This document shows positions 10,062-21,544 of a stretch of 64,000 bases of DNA, piece by piece. The DNA is taken from positions 56,033,477 to 56,097,476 of the forward strand of contig OY726574.1 of NCBI GenBank assembly GCA_963383645.1, read 5' to 3'. Under the pieces are notes generated by a model. It searched no databases. It was not told where the DNA came from and saw only the letters and a list, made by a program, of their open reading frames with translations. Both the position numbers and the translations under genes were made by a program. This stretch comes from Muscardinus avellanarius. Taxonomy: Eukaryota; Chordata; Mammalia; Rodentia; Gliridae. Numbering within the stretch: the stretch's first letter is position 1; the number at the start of each line of letters is the position of its first letter.

Positions 10062-10755
10062 ATAAGAAAGAGAACTTTTCATAATTTCTCTTTCTTTCAT
10101 CATAATATTTCTTCTCCATATTAAAGCAAAGATATTCTCCATTTCCATAAAATACAGGCAATAAAGCAATCACAACAACCCCAAGAAGGGTGTGAGCTTG
10201 CACTATGTGACATTTTTACTGTAAAACTGTGATTCTTAAGTCTTTCCAAAAGTTCATGATGTTTTGAGTTTACTGTAGAAAGGAAAAAATATTCATCTCT
10301 GCCAATGCATTTGGGCGGCTTCATCCCCTTCACAATAATCTCTAAGGGTTTCCTAATTAGAGGCGTTTACAGGAAATACCAAACATTCTAAATAACTGAT
10401 GTGTTCCAATTAAGGCCTCAGCAATTGAGCAAATTAACCTTTACAGCCTTTCAGTATCAAACTACATGGCAGTTTTCAGAAAGTTTCTAAGCAATTGAGG
10501 GAATTATCAAAAACTAAGAAATGAAGGAGAAAGAAATTTTATGTTGTTATTACAGTATTTTAATTGTTCAGATAAAGTGATAGCATTGACCTTTTCCCCA
10601 AATTAAAAATAATGAGAGAGGCATCGTTAAAATATATGACAATTATATATTTTAACTAATGTAAAATACGTGGATACGTATATATGTATAATTTTAATTA
10701 ATACTCTAGCAACATTTTCAAATTTCAATTTATGCTCCTATGTTAATAAAATGTA
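10062..10755. other. Unassigned AT-rich sequence
   Basis: No recognisable repeat or coding signal. Confidence 0.5.
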
Positions 10756-10758
10756 TAG

Positions 10759-10946
10759 AAATAGCCAAGCATGGTGGCACACCCTTGTAATCCTAGTACT
10801 TAGGAGGCTGAGACAGGAGGGTCGCAGGTTTATGGCCAGCCGAAGCTACTTAGTGAGGCCCTATTTCAAAATAAAGAATAAAAAACAGGGCTTGGTGTGT
10901 AGCTCAGAGGTAGACTGTCTCTGGATTCAATTCCCAGATCCACAAA
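10759..10946 (+). repeat. B1-dID SINE
   Basis: AGCCAAGCATGGTGGCACAC head, GACAGGAGGGTCGCAGG, then the dID half GGCTTGGTGTGTAGCTCAG and AATTCCCAGATCCAC. Confidence 0.85.
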
Positions 10947-10979
10947 AGAAATATAAAAGTAGTTTGATAGTAAAGTTAG

Positions 10980-12345
10980 ATAGAAATTGAAAAGATGATC
11001 ATAAATAGTGAAATTATTGTTAAATTGCTTTTATAAAGAATTTTGAATACACATACCAGTTCGTAACTGAGTACAAAAAGAAGTGATGATTTTGTGGCTC
11101 AATTTATTTTCTCATTTGATTCACTTAGTAGTCATAAGATCTCAAAAATTGCATTCAATTATAAGTCAGCTAAGTAGATAAAATTACTGGCAGTAAAACA
11201 TTAGTAACAGGAATAACATACATTTTCATGTGCTTTTAGTTACATTCTCTTCTAGATACTTGAGGAAAGTATCTAGAAGAGAATGGTGCCTGTAATAGCC
11301 AATAAAGAGTTGATGATTTACAAATGAATTTTCCCACTTATGTGTCTACTGTAACAAGATGGTTTAATTATTATGTGTCTTAGTATGAACTTAAGATTTA
11401 ACAAAAACATTATTAGAAGTGTTAATTCATTCAGTTCTGTTATACCTTCTCTTAAGTGTTTTGAATTTATATAAAAGGCAAAAAAATATTATTCATACTT
11501 CTTTCCTTTGTGTATACATCTGATAAGAAATGAAAAGTTCATGCTGCTAGAATGAGTGTAAAACAAGAAGTTGGTAAAGTAACAAGGCTCTCTCAATTAC
11601 CACATACAAAGCCAGAGGTAACATCCAACTTAGAAATTTTTTGGTCTGAGCATCGATTGGAAGAAAACGAGATTTTTCCTCTATTTACACATAAAATTCT
11701 GCCTACTTTTATATAAACTCTGAAAATTCTATATCTGTTGTAAAACTAACTTTAAAACCATGATTTTTTTTTAAATCTCAAATTTTATATTTCAAATAAG
11801 GGACTGCATGGATATGTAATATTTTGATGTCCGTAACTTTGGGACATGAAAATTATTTTGGTAATTTGCAATTACCTAGTATATAAATTCAGGGACTTGA
11901 CTAACTTCTGCTGAAATTGGACTCGGGTTTGAACTGACACCACTGGGATTTCCATATCCTTGGGGAATTCAGATACTTCTCTTACAAATGTCAGCCTGTC
12001 ACTATTCCTCTGCTGATTTGGATACAGTTAGTGACATCTTTCATTGATGTTCACTCTGACATTGATGCTGACAGTTTGGATTTTAAATGATAGAATAAAC
12101 ATCGATAGCAGCAACCTAAAGCTAATAACTGTCTTTAGTAAGATATGGACTTAAAATGTATTTTAAATGAACATAAAGAGGGAATGTTTAACTGGGTTCT
12201 TTGAAAAATTACAATAGGCAACAGACAAATAATAACAAGCATCCTAAAAAGAAACTTTTTAAAAAGCATAAGAGAAGAGAAAAGCATCATGAAGGGCTAA
12301 CTTAAATAAGACCAAGAAGAACACAAAAAATGATAAAAAAGGAAG
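10980..12345. other. Unassigned AT-rich interval with one hairpin
   Basis: No gene or named repeat seen apart from the perfect inverted repeat at 11243-11285. Confidence 0.5.
11243..11285. other. Perfect 19-bp inverted repeat, 5-nt loop
   Basis: Left arm 11243-11261 starts CATTCTCTTC. Right arm 11267-11285 ends GAAGAGAATG and is its exact reverse complement. The loop is GAGGA. No repeat element or ORF is attached. Confidence 0.95.
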
Positions 12346-12349
12346 AAAG

Positions 12350-12995
12350 TAGATGAGAAGAATGGAAACGAACCTACCCTATGATCCAGCAATACCACTT
12401 GTGGTATCTATGCAAAATATGGAAACCAAACGATTGAACTAATGCATGTGTGTCTATGTTCATAGCCATACAATTCGCCATTGCCAAACCATAAAACCAG
12501 CCAAGCTGTCCATCAACAGATAAATGGATCACAAATCTATGGGATCTATACACAATGGAATTTTACTCAACCACAAAGAAAACAAAATTATATCATTTAC
12601 AGGGAAATGGATGGAGCTGGGGAACATTATGCTAAGTGAAATTAGTGAGTCACAAAAAGTAAAAAATTGGATGTTCTACCTAATATGCAGAAACTAGGAA
12701 GAAAAAAGGTCATAGGAGGAACTATAGTTGAGACTGGAGAAACCACAGATGGGCAAACTGTGACCTAACTGACGGAATGGAGAGGGGAAGAGGGAAATTC
12801 CTAACACACATGATGTACATTTGCAAACATAGCGAGTCAATCACTAAGCCAAACATGAGAAGGAGGGAGGGGGAGGGAATGGGGTGGGAATTGGGGAAGG
12901 GCTGAGTGAGTGATGTGTGCATGTATGCCTCTACCACCTTGTACCCCATTAAGATGTATGACTACAATGCACCAATAAAAAATGTAAAAAAGGAA
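12350..12995 (+). mobile_element. L1 3' end (ORF2 C-terminus plus 3'UTR)
   Basis: ORF2 end: CTATGATCCAGCAATACCAC, CATCAACAGATAAATGGATC, GAATTTTACTCAACCACAAA and GGAAATGGATGGAGCTGG. The 3'UTR has GGAGGGAGGGGGAGGGAATG and ends ATGCACCAATAAAAAATG. It is 5'-truncated and the frame is broken. It defines the 3'UTR family used to recognise stubs elsewhere in the window. Confidence 0.85.
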
Positions 12996-13221
12996 ACAAT
13001 GCAAAAATGTCTGGAAACTGTACTATCCTCTTTCCTTTTTCATTTGTTAATTTTAACATCTAGAGGCCAATGGATAGCAAATATCAATGTTTTGTAGGAT
13101 AATAATGGCTCGTTTTGCTTTTCACATCAAACACTATACTTCTTCACTATCCCTCTTTCTAGAGCTGACAGGGAATTTTCACATTGAATCACAGGAAAGG
13201 GGCTGTGTAAAAAACGGGACC

Positions 13222-13428
13222 TGAAGTCAGATATGGTGGCACACACCTGTAATCAAGTACTTGGAAGGCTGAGACAAAAAAAATCACAAGTTCAAGGACA
13301 ACCTCAGCAACATAGTGAGACCCTGTTTCAAAACAAACAAAAAAAAAATAAAAAGGGCTGGATATAGCTCAGAGGTAGAATATTCCTAGGTTCAATCCCC
13401 AGTATCCTCCCCCGCCACACACACAATG
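13222..13428 (+). repeat. B1-dID SINE
   Basis: GATATGGTGGCACACACCTG, an A-rich linker, then GGGCTGGATATAGCTCAG and TTCAATCCCCAGTATC. Confidence 0.85.
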
Positions 13429-13454
13429 GGACATGAGAAAAATACAAACTTTAT

Positions 13455-13655
13455 TTTGTACTGGAGATTGAGTCTAGGGGCATTCTACATTCAAGCTACA
13501 CTCCAAGCCCTTTGATCTTTTATTTTGAAATGGTCTTAAGTTGCTGAAGTCTTGCTAAGTTTCTGAGGCTGTCCTCAAACCTGTGCTCCTTCTGTCTCAT
13601 CCTCTCAACTACTAGGATTACACGTGTGTGCCACCAGAGCACTTAGCTAAACTTT
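13455..13655 (-). repeat. B1-dID SINE
   Basis: Antisense dimer (TACTGGAGATTGAGTCTAGG to GTGTGTGCCACCAGAGC). It sits tail-to-tail with the copy at 13222-13428. Confidence 0.85.
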
Positions 13656-13904
13656 CCAATACTTTAATTTCTTAAACTAGTCAAATGATGCTGGTTCAGT
13701 TACAAAAATAACTTAAGCTACCACTAGGAGAAACATGTAAAAAACACAAATTATACTCAGAAAAACACAGAGTTCTATCTCCTCTGCCACAAAAACTGGA
13801 GAGTTGAAAAAGGTCCAGAGGATACAAAGAATTTTTTTTTTTTTCAGGAAAGAGCTGGGTCTCAGATGTGTAAATACCTTATGGATGAAACAGACCATAT
13901 TTGG

Positions 13905-14335
13905 ATATTGTGGTAAGGTAATAATATCCCCTCCAAAGATGCTCCCACCTAATCCCAAGAATTTATGAACGTGTTGCCTTACATGGCATAGAGTCTTGGC
14001 AGAGATGTTTGAGTTCAGGATTCTGAAAGGCGATTCTCTTGGACTAATTAATCATGAAGACACTTAGGAGTGGAAGAGGTAGAGAGGTTTGGAGAGGCTC
14101 CACTGCTGGCTTTGAAGAGGAAGCTAGGGCAGAAAAGGAAAGCAGGCAGGTGTAGGCTGGAAATGCCAAGGACGGGGATACTGCTCCTCCGGAGAATCCA
14201 GAACAAATGTCTTCCTTCCTGCTGACTATCCTTAGGCCAGTGTGGTGGTGGATAATCTTCGTAGATAGGGAGATTCCCAGAAAAACTGGCACAGGACACA
14301 TCAGGGGGTGTCTGTGAGGGTGTACCCAGGGACTC
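13905..14335 (+). repeat. MaLR (MLT1-like) LTR
   Basis: Shows the MLT1 progression CCCTCCAAAGATG, CCCACCTAATCCCA, GAATTTATGAACGTG, CCTTACATGGC and CTTGGCAGAGATG. Minus-strand frames at 14044-14301 fall inside it and are not genes. Confidence 0.65.
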
Positions 14336-14690
14336 TTGGTCTGTGGGTCAGGTAACCGAGTGAAGAAAACCCAATGGATGTGGGCAGCGTTACTCAGTGG
14401 GCAGGAGGCTCAGATGGGTCAGATAGCACAAGAAGGCTGACGTGTGCACACGCTCAGTTCTTCTCGAACCGGAGCTTTTGTTAATTTTGTTCTTTCTGCC
14501 AGCATTACCCATAGACATCAGACTCCAGATTCTTCAACTGGTGGACACGGAATTGCACCAGCAACTGCCCAGGGCTCTGGGCTCTTCACTATATCACTAC
14601 TCCCTCTTGTTCTGAGGCATTCAGCTCCTTGGACTGAGATGGTACTGGTTCCCCCAGCTTGTGTGCACCAATCTAACACACCCTCTTGTG
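14336..14690. other. Unassigned sequence
   Basis: A 96-codon frame (14444-14734) runs into a (GT) tract and a SINE. No domain is recognised. Confidence 0.45.
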
Positions 14691-14714
14691 TTTGTATGTG
14701 TGTGTTTGTGTGTG

Positions 14715-14928
14715 TATGTGTTACTGGGTATTAAATTGGGCATTATACCTCTGAGCTATACCTCCATCCCTACTTTATTTTTTTATTTTAAAACCTTCTC
14801 ACTAAGACCCATTTCATTAAGTTACTGAGAGTCTTGCTAAATTGCTGAGACTGGCCTCAAACCCATGATCCTCCTGTCTTGGCCTTTCAAATACTGGGAT
14901 TACAGGTGTATGCCATTATGTCCAGGTA
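14715..14928 (-). repeat. B1-dID SINE
   Basis: TTACTGGGTATTAAATTGGG, then CTCCTGTCTTGGCCTTTC and ATTACAGGTGTATGCC. Confidence 0.8.
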
Positions 14929-14929
14929 A

Positions 14930-15005
<76 letters not shown>
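14929..15005. repeat. Compound (CT)n(CA)n microsatellite
   Basis: About 16 CT units followed by about 22 CA units, directly after the SINE head. Confidence 0.95.
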
Positions 15006-15009
<4 letters not shown>

Positions 15010-15129
15010 AATCCTGACTAACAGGCCCAGTCAGATTCATGTCAAATTTCTGCTGTTTAGGACTAGAAAGAATAAATTTGAATTCTCTTAAGAGTTGGAG
15101 TAATTTTCTAGGAGCAACAGGAGCTAATG

Positions 15130-15575
15130 CAGGGACCTATTATGACCTATCATCATGACGCAGGATGAGCCAGACACCATCCCTCAGTGACGGAGACCCA
15201 TGTGTGATGGGGGTGCAGGTGTGAACAGTGATAACAGTGCCTGAAAGATAGGCATCAGGGTGATACCCAGGGGCAGAATGTGCTCTGCAGCCAGGAATAT
15301 GAAGAAGCCTTCTCGTTCCTGCTGAGTTGCCAAGCCCCACCCAGTGTATGATCACTCAGTCTCACCCTTTGTATGATCTCATCTATCCACAACTATCTAC
15401 TTGATCAAACGTTTTTTCTCTGGGTGTTTATTAGTGAAGCCCCCGGTGTCGTGTACAATGTATAGCAAATAAGCGCGTATGCTTTCTCCTTCTTAACCTG
15501 TCTTTTGTCAGGGGTCTCAGCCTTGAACCTAGTAACAAGTACGGAAAGAAATCTCCTCCCTTCCAACACAAAAAC
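15130..15575 (+). repeat. ERV class I-like LTR, probable
   Basis: The right part has the order typical of many class I LTR ends: ATGCTTTCTCCTTCTTAACC, CTGTCTTTTGTCAGGGGTC, GAACCTAGTAACAAG, then CTCCTCCCTTCCAACA. The left edge and TSD were not found. Possible but unproven. Confidence 0.45.
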
Positions 15576-15715
15576 ATCCATTTGATCTTGCCAGGAAGGC
15601 TGGGGAGGGAAGTTCATTCTCAGCAGAAAGGCCTCAGCCTGAGAAATTCATATATAAGTACATATGACTTTGTTTAGCAAATCTTAATATTCTGGAAAAA
15701 TAACTCCCAATTTTT

Positions 15716-15899
15716 TTTTTTTTTTTTTTTGGTGGTACCGGGGTTCCTGGAAGCCCTTCTACCTCCGAGCTACACTCCCAGACCTATTTTTTACTTTGTA
15801 TTTGGAAACAGGGTCTCTCTTAAGCCAGCGCGGCTGCACGATCCTCCTGTCTCCACCTCCCAAGCGCGGGGATTACCAGCTTGTGCCAACACACTCAGC
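15716..15899 (-). repeat. B1-dID SINE, young, 'TTAAGCCAG' type
   Basis: The TSD TAACTCCCAATTTTTT is at 15701-15716 and 15900-15915. It carries GGTGGTACCGGGGTTCCTGG, CTCTCTTAAGCCAGCGCGG and CCCAAGCGCGGGGATTACC. Confidence 0.95.
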
Positions 15900-16191
15900 T
15901 AACTCCCAATTTTTTGTAATGATTGCAGGTAATTTAGGAAAGAAGGTGTTGTCTTTATTTCAGTACAGGGCATATGGGATATTCTAGTTCTCACAATGAG
16001 CTAGAAATGGAGTTTTACACTGACTTCATCTCGGCCACCTTGGCATTTTCTGCCCTGCCTAAATTCCAGTGTAAACATGTAAATAAATTCAGAGGCATCC
16101 AGAGGAAAATTAGGACAAATATATCAATACTGGAATAACAAGGTAATGAGCTACTGAACTGTCAGTCTTGAGTGAAGTTTGCAAGTGTTTT

Positions 16192-16412
16192 TGTTGTTGT
16201 TATTGTTTTTTTATTTTTTTGCGGCACTGGGGGTGGAGACCAGGGGCATTCTACCTCCAAGCTACACCCCAGCCCCATTTTTTTTTTTTTGAGTCAGGGT
16301 CTCACTGAATTGCAAAGGGCCTCACTAAATAGCTGAGGCTGTCCAGGAACCACGATCCTCCCGTCTCAGCCTCCCAATGCTGGGATTACAAGTGTGCGCC
16401 ACCATACCTGCC
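16192..16412 (-). repeat. B1-dID SINE, young, 'TTGCAAAGGGCC' type
   Basis: The TSD TGCAAGTGTTTT is at 16180-16191 and 16413-16424. It carries GAATTGCAAAGGGCCTCAC and GTGTGCGCCACCATACC. Confidence 0.95.
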
Positions 16413-16629
16413 TGCAAGTGTTTTGATGGCAAAAAATGTGCTTCAAACTCATGCTACGTTTCCTCTGGTTGTAGAATGCACAGACTACAAATCATTAACC
16501 CACAGTGCGTCTCCATACAGAAACTTATTAGAAGAGCTTTTCTCTTAACAAAACAGGTAAAAGTCTCTTAGACTCCTAAATTTGACTGTATCATGTGTTG
16601 CAATATTTCTTTTCTAAATTCACTGACAG

Positions 16630-16743
16630 AAACTGAGAAGACAATGAAGTTGAAAAAGATGTCCTGTGGTAATACGGCCACTACCGCTTCCTCGGGTCCT
16701 GCATCCTCCTAAGGAAGCCTGTGGGCTGGCGCTTCTGATTCAG
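16630..16743 (+). other. Speculative exon-like segment
   Basis: A pyrimidine-rich tract ends ATTCACTGACAG at 16629 and could be an acceptor. CAG/GTAGGT at 16741-16749 is a strong donor match. The 114 bp between is locally CpG-rich and not repeat-derived to my eye. One frame is open from 16632 to a TAA at 16710-16712 and includes an ATG at 16644 (22 codons). I recognise no protein. It could equally be chance. Confidence 0.15.
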
Positions 16744-16914
16744 GTAGGTCTTCGGGATTCGCTTTGCTCATTTCTGGAGGAATCTTCTTTGACTTCTCCT
16801 TCAGGTTTTCTGTAAGTCAGATATATATCCTTACACCTGAGATACACAGTGCGGCTTTTGACTAATTGAGTGTTCACCCATACATTAATATTATCAGCCT
16901 CCCTCTGAGGTAGA

Positions 16915-16988
16915 GGCATTTAAGATCCTTCTGTCTTAGCCTCCCAAATGCTGAGCTTACAAATGTGCACCATCAAGACCGGCTCGTT
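16915..16988 (-). repeat. B1 half fragment
   Basis: TCCTTCTGTCTTAGCCTCCC, then TGTGCACCATCAAGACCGG. The dID half is lost. Confidence 0.65.
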
Positions 16989-17338
16989 CCAAATATTTAA
17001 CAAATGATGAGTTGCAAAACCGTATCTCCTCAAAAGGCTAACTTCAGTTTGCTTTTAACCTGTATGTAGTTCTATGCTGTGGTTTTTGAAGGTGTTAGAT
17101 TCTCCCCCATGAAGAAGATGCCAAGCTGCATTCAGAAACGAGTCAATAAGTCAATTAAACATTTTATATTCAGAAGTCAACCGCTATTGAGGAAAGTCTT
17201 CTAAAATGCATGCATGTCTAGACTATCTCAAAAGGTTCTTTTTATTAACATTTCATTTGAATGTTCTTAATTTCAAAATAGAAATAGCATATACATATGT
17301 GTGTGCATACACAGATGTGCATAGGTAAACACACACAC

Positions 17339-17340
<2 letters not shown>

Positions 17341-17378
<38 letters not shown>
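17341..17378. repeat. (CT)19 microsatellite
   Basis: Pure CT run beside a short CA/TG-rich stretch (17298-17340). Confidence 0.95.
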
Positions 17379-17379
<1 letters not shown>

Positions 17380-17384
<5 letters not shown>

Positions 17385-18445
17385 CTGAAGCAATCAGAAA
17401 AGCTCCTTCTGTTTCCTATTTTCTCTCTGGCTTCTACATATGAGAGAAAACATAGGACCCTTGACTTAGACAAATTATGGAACCGACCCAGTTGTTCCAA
17501 ATGAATAAATAAATGCAACATATACACACAGTAGACTTTTAATCAACCATGAAAAATAAAATTACGTCATCTGTTGGAAAATGGATGAAACTAGAGAATA
17601 TTGTGCTAGCATAATGTTTTAAGGTGGCACGCACAGTATTTTTTTTCCTTTTTCATGATTGAATGGCACTCCACTGTATGGATAGAATCCTTTAAAAAAA
17701 AACACCTGCTCATCATCTGAAGGATTCTTGGGTTATTTTTCCATTTGAGCTATTATGAATCATGCTACTGTAAGCATCGGTGCAAACTAGTGCTTTATGT
17801 GGATATGTATTTTCATTTCTCTTGGGTATATAGGTAGGAGTGCAATTCCTGGCTCACATGCAGCTATATGTTGGAACATTTGAGAAATTGCCAGACCGTG
17901 TCCTAGAGCAGCCATGCCACTTGACAGTCCATAGAGCAGTGTGGACGATTCCTTTCTGCAGACCTCCAGTGCTGTTATTATTCGAGTCTTTTGCTCTAGT
18001 ATCGCCCATACTAGACATTTTGTTCAGTGAAATCTTCATTTTTGTTTTATTTAATTTCACTATTGACTAATGATGATTAGCATCTTCCCATGTGCTTATT
18101 TATATATTCCTTATTGGAGAAACATCTTTCAGATCCTTTACCCTATGGGGTGTCATTTCACCTTCTGATGGTGCCCTTTGAAGCACAAAGATTTTTAATT
18201 TTAATAGAAGCCAATTTATTTTTCCTTTGCTATAAGTAGATTTTGGTGTCACATCTAAAAATCTCCTTTATTAAATCTTCAGTCATGAAAATTTACCCCT
18301 GTACTTTCTTTCAAATAGATTATAGATTTTGCTCTTACCTGTGGGTCTTTGATCCATTAAAGTAATTTTTGTATTTGGTGTAAACTACAGGTTTGACTTT
18401 GTTTCTTTGCGTGTGCTAACCCACTGTGAGGGGATCCTGAGAGAT
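17380..18445 (-). repeat. Rearranged ancient L1 (two orientations)
   Basis: 17380-17475 is antisense L1 3' sequence (TACATATGAGAGAAAACATA, GACCCTTGACTT). About 17480-17600 is sense ORF2 end (CAACCATGAAAAATAAAATT, GGAAAATGGATGAAACTAG). From about 17605 it turns antisense again (TAATGTTTTAAGGTG, TCTTGGGTATATAGGTAGG, through TGTGGGTCTTTGATCCATT near 18345). This is either an inversion within one L1 or two overlapping insertions. Confidence 0.7.
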
Positions 18446-18870
18446 GGATACAATGTGAGAAGTTTTATAAGTTTCTATGAAGCTGAATTACTTGTACATA
18501 TTTAGTTATCTGCCTGTCTTTAATCCCGCTATTTGTTAGTACTGACCATTTGTTTTATTAAGTATGGCAACTAATACTTTCTAAATGGTCCATCTTTACT
18601 CATCATTTTAATTTCAACTTTTCTGTTTCTTTGTATTTATTTGTGTCTTTGAAAAATATAACATTTCTGGGTTTTATTTTTTTCCAATATAAACATCTCT
18701 TTTAATATGTTAATTTAGTCTGATTACATGTACTGTGATAATTATTATACTTGGTCTTGATTATACTGCCTTTCTTTGCAATCTATGCAATTCTTTAATA
18801 CGTCCCATTATTCTTACATTTTTTCATTTCTCATCTCTGGCCCTTTTCCAGTCAGTTTGTGTTTTTTGCT
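18446..18870. other. Unassigned T-rich sequence
   Basis: Probably further L1 antisense sequence by its composition, but I cannot place it. Confidence 0.4.
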
Positions 18871-18876
18871 TGTTTG

Positions 18877-18878
18877 GG

Positions 18879-18924
<46 letters not shown>
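18877..18924. repeat. (GT)n microsatellite
   Basis: About 23 GT units at the 3' edge of the following antisense SINE. Confidence 0.95.
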
Positions 18925-18927
<3 letters not shown>

Positions 18928-19096
18928 GAGGATTGAGCCCAGGGATATTCTGTCTCTGAACTACATCCCCAGCCTTATTTTTTTTAATTTTGAAATAGTG
19001 TCTCTCTTTTATGACACACTGACCTCAAACCTGCAACCCTCCTTTCTCAGCCTCCCAAGTATGGGAGTAAAGGGATGTGCCACCATGCCTGGCTTT
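18925..19096 (-). repeat. B1-dID SINE
   Basis: ACTGAGGATTGAGCCCAGGG, CTACATCCCCAGCC, then TGTGCCACCATGCCTGGC. Confidence 0.85.
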
Positions 19097-19389
19097 CTTT
19101 GATTTATTTTTAATTTAAACTTTATGGTTGATATTTTGTTCATTGATTTTTTTAATTTGCATTGTGGACGTAGAAACTCTTAAATTTCACTTACTGAAAT
19201 ATCTCTAGCAGCTGAAACAGTGCTTCTCACACACAAGTATTAGTAACATTTGCTGATGTTAGATGCCTAAAATTCACTGGGCTAGGCTGTATACCTGGCT
19301 GCGTTTCGGCTTCATAGACAATGAAAATTTGCTGCATTATTTATCAGGATATGTTTGAGGATAAATGTGCAATATCTCTCATTAGAAAG

Positions 19390-19596
19390 AAGCAAGGGAT
19401 GGTAATGTGTGTCTATAATCCCAGTATTTGGGAGGCTGAGACAGGAGGGTTGCAGGTTTGAAATCAGCCTCCGCAAATTAGCAAGGCTCTCAGAAACTTA
19501 GCATGACCCTATTTCAAAATAAAAAATAAAACAGAGCTGGAGGTATGGCCCAGAGATAAAATGTTCCCAGGTTCAATCTCTAGCAACACATACACA
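19390..19596 (+). repeat. B1-dID SINE
   Basis: GGGATGGTAATGTGTGTC, GGGAGGCTGAGACAGGAGG, then GAGCTGGAGGTATGGCCC and TTCAATCTCTAGCAAC. Confidence 0.85.
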
Positions 19597-19642
19597 CATG
19601 CACACACACACACACACACACACATACACACATACACACACA
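19597..19642. repeat. (CA)n microsatellite
   Basis: Interrupted CA run forming the SINE tail. Confidence 0.95.
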
Positions 19643-19837
19643 CCCTCAAACAAGCAAAAAACATGAACTGACTCTGTTAAATAGTTAAAATAAGAAGAAT
19701 ATATTTTAACTATTTTATCCAACCCTTTCTATATTATATGTGAGGATATTGAAGTAAGGATTTATGAGCCATTCAAAACCATATAGCAAATGCTGAGATT
19801 GCTTCCAAATTATAGCTGAAGAATTCAGCATTACTCT

Positions 19838-19905
19838 ATTCTTCTTCTCCTCCTCCTCCTCCTTCTCCTTCTCCTTCTTCTCTTCTCCTCGTCCTCCTCC
19901 TTCTT
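19838..19905. repeat. Polypyrimidine (CTT/CTC)n tract
   Basis: Almost pure C/T strand over about 68 bp. The minus-strand frame at 19715-19990 is poly-Glu/Lys from this tract. Confidence 0.9.
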
Positions 19906-20083
19906 TCTCCACTCCAATTCCAAGATACACCCCCAGCCCAATTTTATTTCTTATCTGTAAACCCTGTCTCAATAAATTTCTGAGCCCCACTAAGCAGCTG
20001 AGGCTGACTGTGAACCCGCGCTCTTCCTGTCTCAGCCTCCCAAGTACTCAGATTACAAGCCTGCACCTCCACACTCTGCTATT
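19906..20083 (-). repeat. B1-dID SINE
   Basis: ATACACCCCCAGCCC, CTCAATAAATTTCTGAGCC, then CCTGTCTCAGCCTCCC. Confidence 0.8.
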
Positions 20084-20084
20084 C

Positions 20085-20820
20085 CATTGGACTTAATAAT
20101 AAAATTAAAAGAAAGAAGGCAGAGCTCTTGGCCTGTGGCACCGTAAGTGATCTTCCCTGTGTGCCTCTGGTGACTCTCACCTTTCAGAAGAGGAAGTGCT
20201 AGCGACTTTGTGATTTTTCTCTGAGTTTGCACCATGGTGGAGGATCTGGCATTTGGTAAAAAGAAGGCAAATGTGTGTCTACCAAGAGAAAAGGAAACCC
20301 CTCCCCTGTTGTCTTCCTGTTGCTCTACTGACTTATTAAAATGGCATACTGATCCAATCACTTGAGTTTGTTAATAGCTCTACAGAGGAATCCTCCTTGC
20401 TAGAGCATGAACACCATGATCCATTTTCTCTGATTATTGTTTTGCAGTGTTGCTAATTTGACAGCTCCTGCTGAACATGGGCTCATTATTCTGTGACATT
20501 ATTTGGAGAACCGGACTAGTAAATGAGCAGCAAAAATAACTTACAAAGAAGCATGCAGTGGGTAGGTGGGACTGAGTGATTTTTTTCTCCAGGCATAGGA
20601 AGAGAATCACTTGATTGAAATGTAAGGAATGAGCTGCTTGACCCCTGTGAGACCCTGCCCATCTCTTGGACTCGATGTAGAATGACACATTTCCATCCCT
20701 GCCTCTTTTTTCTTCTCTCTCCTAAGTACACATCTGTATCTATAGCTTTTTCTCTGTCAGTATCATTACTCATAATCTAGATGCTTCTAGAATTTCACCG
20801 ATAAAATAATCTAATGTATC
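20085..20820. other. Unassigned sequence
   Basis: Minus-strand frames of 84-102 codons overlap each other without recognisable domains. No repeat signature seen. Confidence 0.45.
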
Positions 20821-20824
20821 TCTG

Positions 20825-21520
20825 TGTTGTCACTCATTCTAGACTCTGCCCCCAGGTTTTTTAGAGAAAAACAGACAGAAAACATCTCCCACAGACAATG
20901 GGACACTGCAGAATCAGGCTCTCGTTTACTCTTCTATTCTCCACTGCCACATTCTTCTCAGCCCAAGTGCCTATCGAGGCTTCCCAAATGTCCCCGTTCT
21001 CTCCTCCTCCACAGCTCTGCAGATGTTTGGAGCTGCTCACAGAACAGTTACTGACTTCTCTCTCCTCCCTCCTTCCTCCTCCTGCCCAACCCTCCACCTC
21101 CATGGACACCCATTTACCATAGATCTACACTTACAATCATGATGTCACAGAAGCTTTAGCCACATCTCACACATAATCACACTGCAACTCTATTCAGTGT
21201 CTTGAGCCCCTGGACCCTGGACTCTGGGAGGGCGCATCTGTTTTCCTCACCCCTACATTGCCAGCAACATTTCTGTGCTGACCACAGTGTCCCTTTAGAT
21301 CTCTGTTGAATCAGTTGATGGCCATGGAGTATTTCCTCAGATTTGTTGCTTCCCTCTGCTTGAGTGGCCTTCTCCTGCATCTTGGTTTACTAACTTGTCC
21401 TTCAAGCTCCATCCCAGGCTTCCCTTCCCCAGATATCTTTTGCAACCTCCTTTCTCCTCCATCCTTTCTCCATTCAGCTTCTGTTCTCTGACACAAAGAA
21501 CAAGCAGCTCTCCCAGCCCA
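20825..21520 (+). repeat. L2 (LINE2) relics
   Basis: C/T-rich L2 body (CCTCCTCCACAGCTCTGC), then an L2 3' end (CTCTGGGAGGGCGCATCTG, ATTGCCAGCAACATTTCTG, CTCTGTTGAATCAGTTGATG). At 21340-21470 a second piece has TCCCTCTGCTTGAGTGGCC and TGTCCTTCAAGCTCC. Opposite-strand frames (20861-21109, 21311-21583) are shadows. Confidence 0.65.
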
Positions 21521-21544
21521 TCTCAGAGGAGTGAGGTCTAAGTT

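Noticed and set aside
14929..15005. Z-DNA or promoter element
   Set aside because: A compound CT/CA microsatellite at a SINE edge explains it; no other promoter feature nearby.
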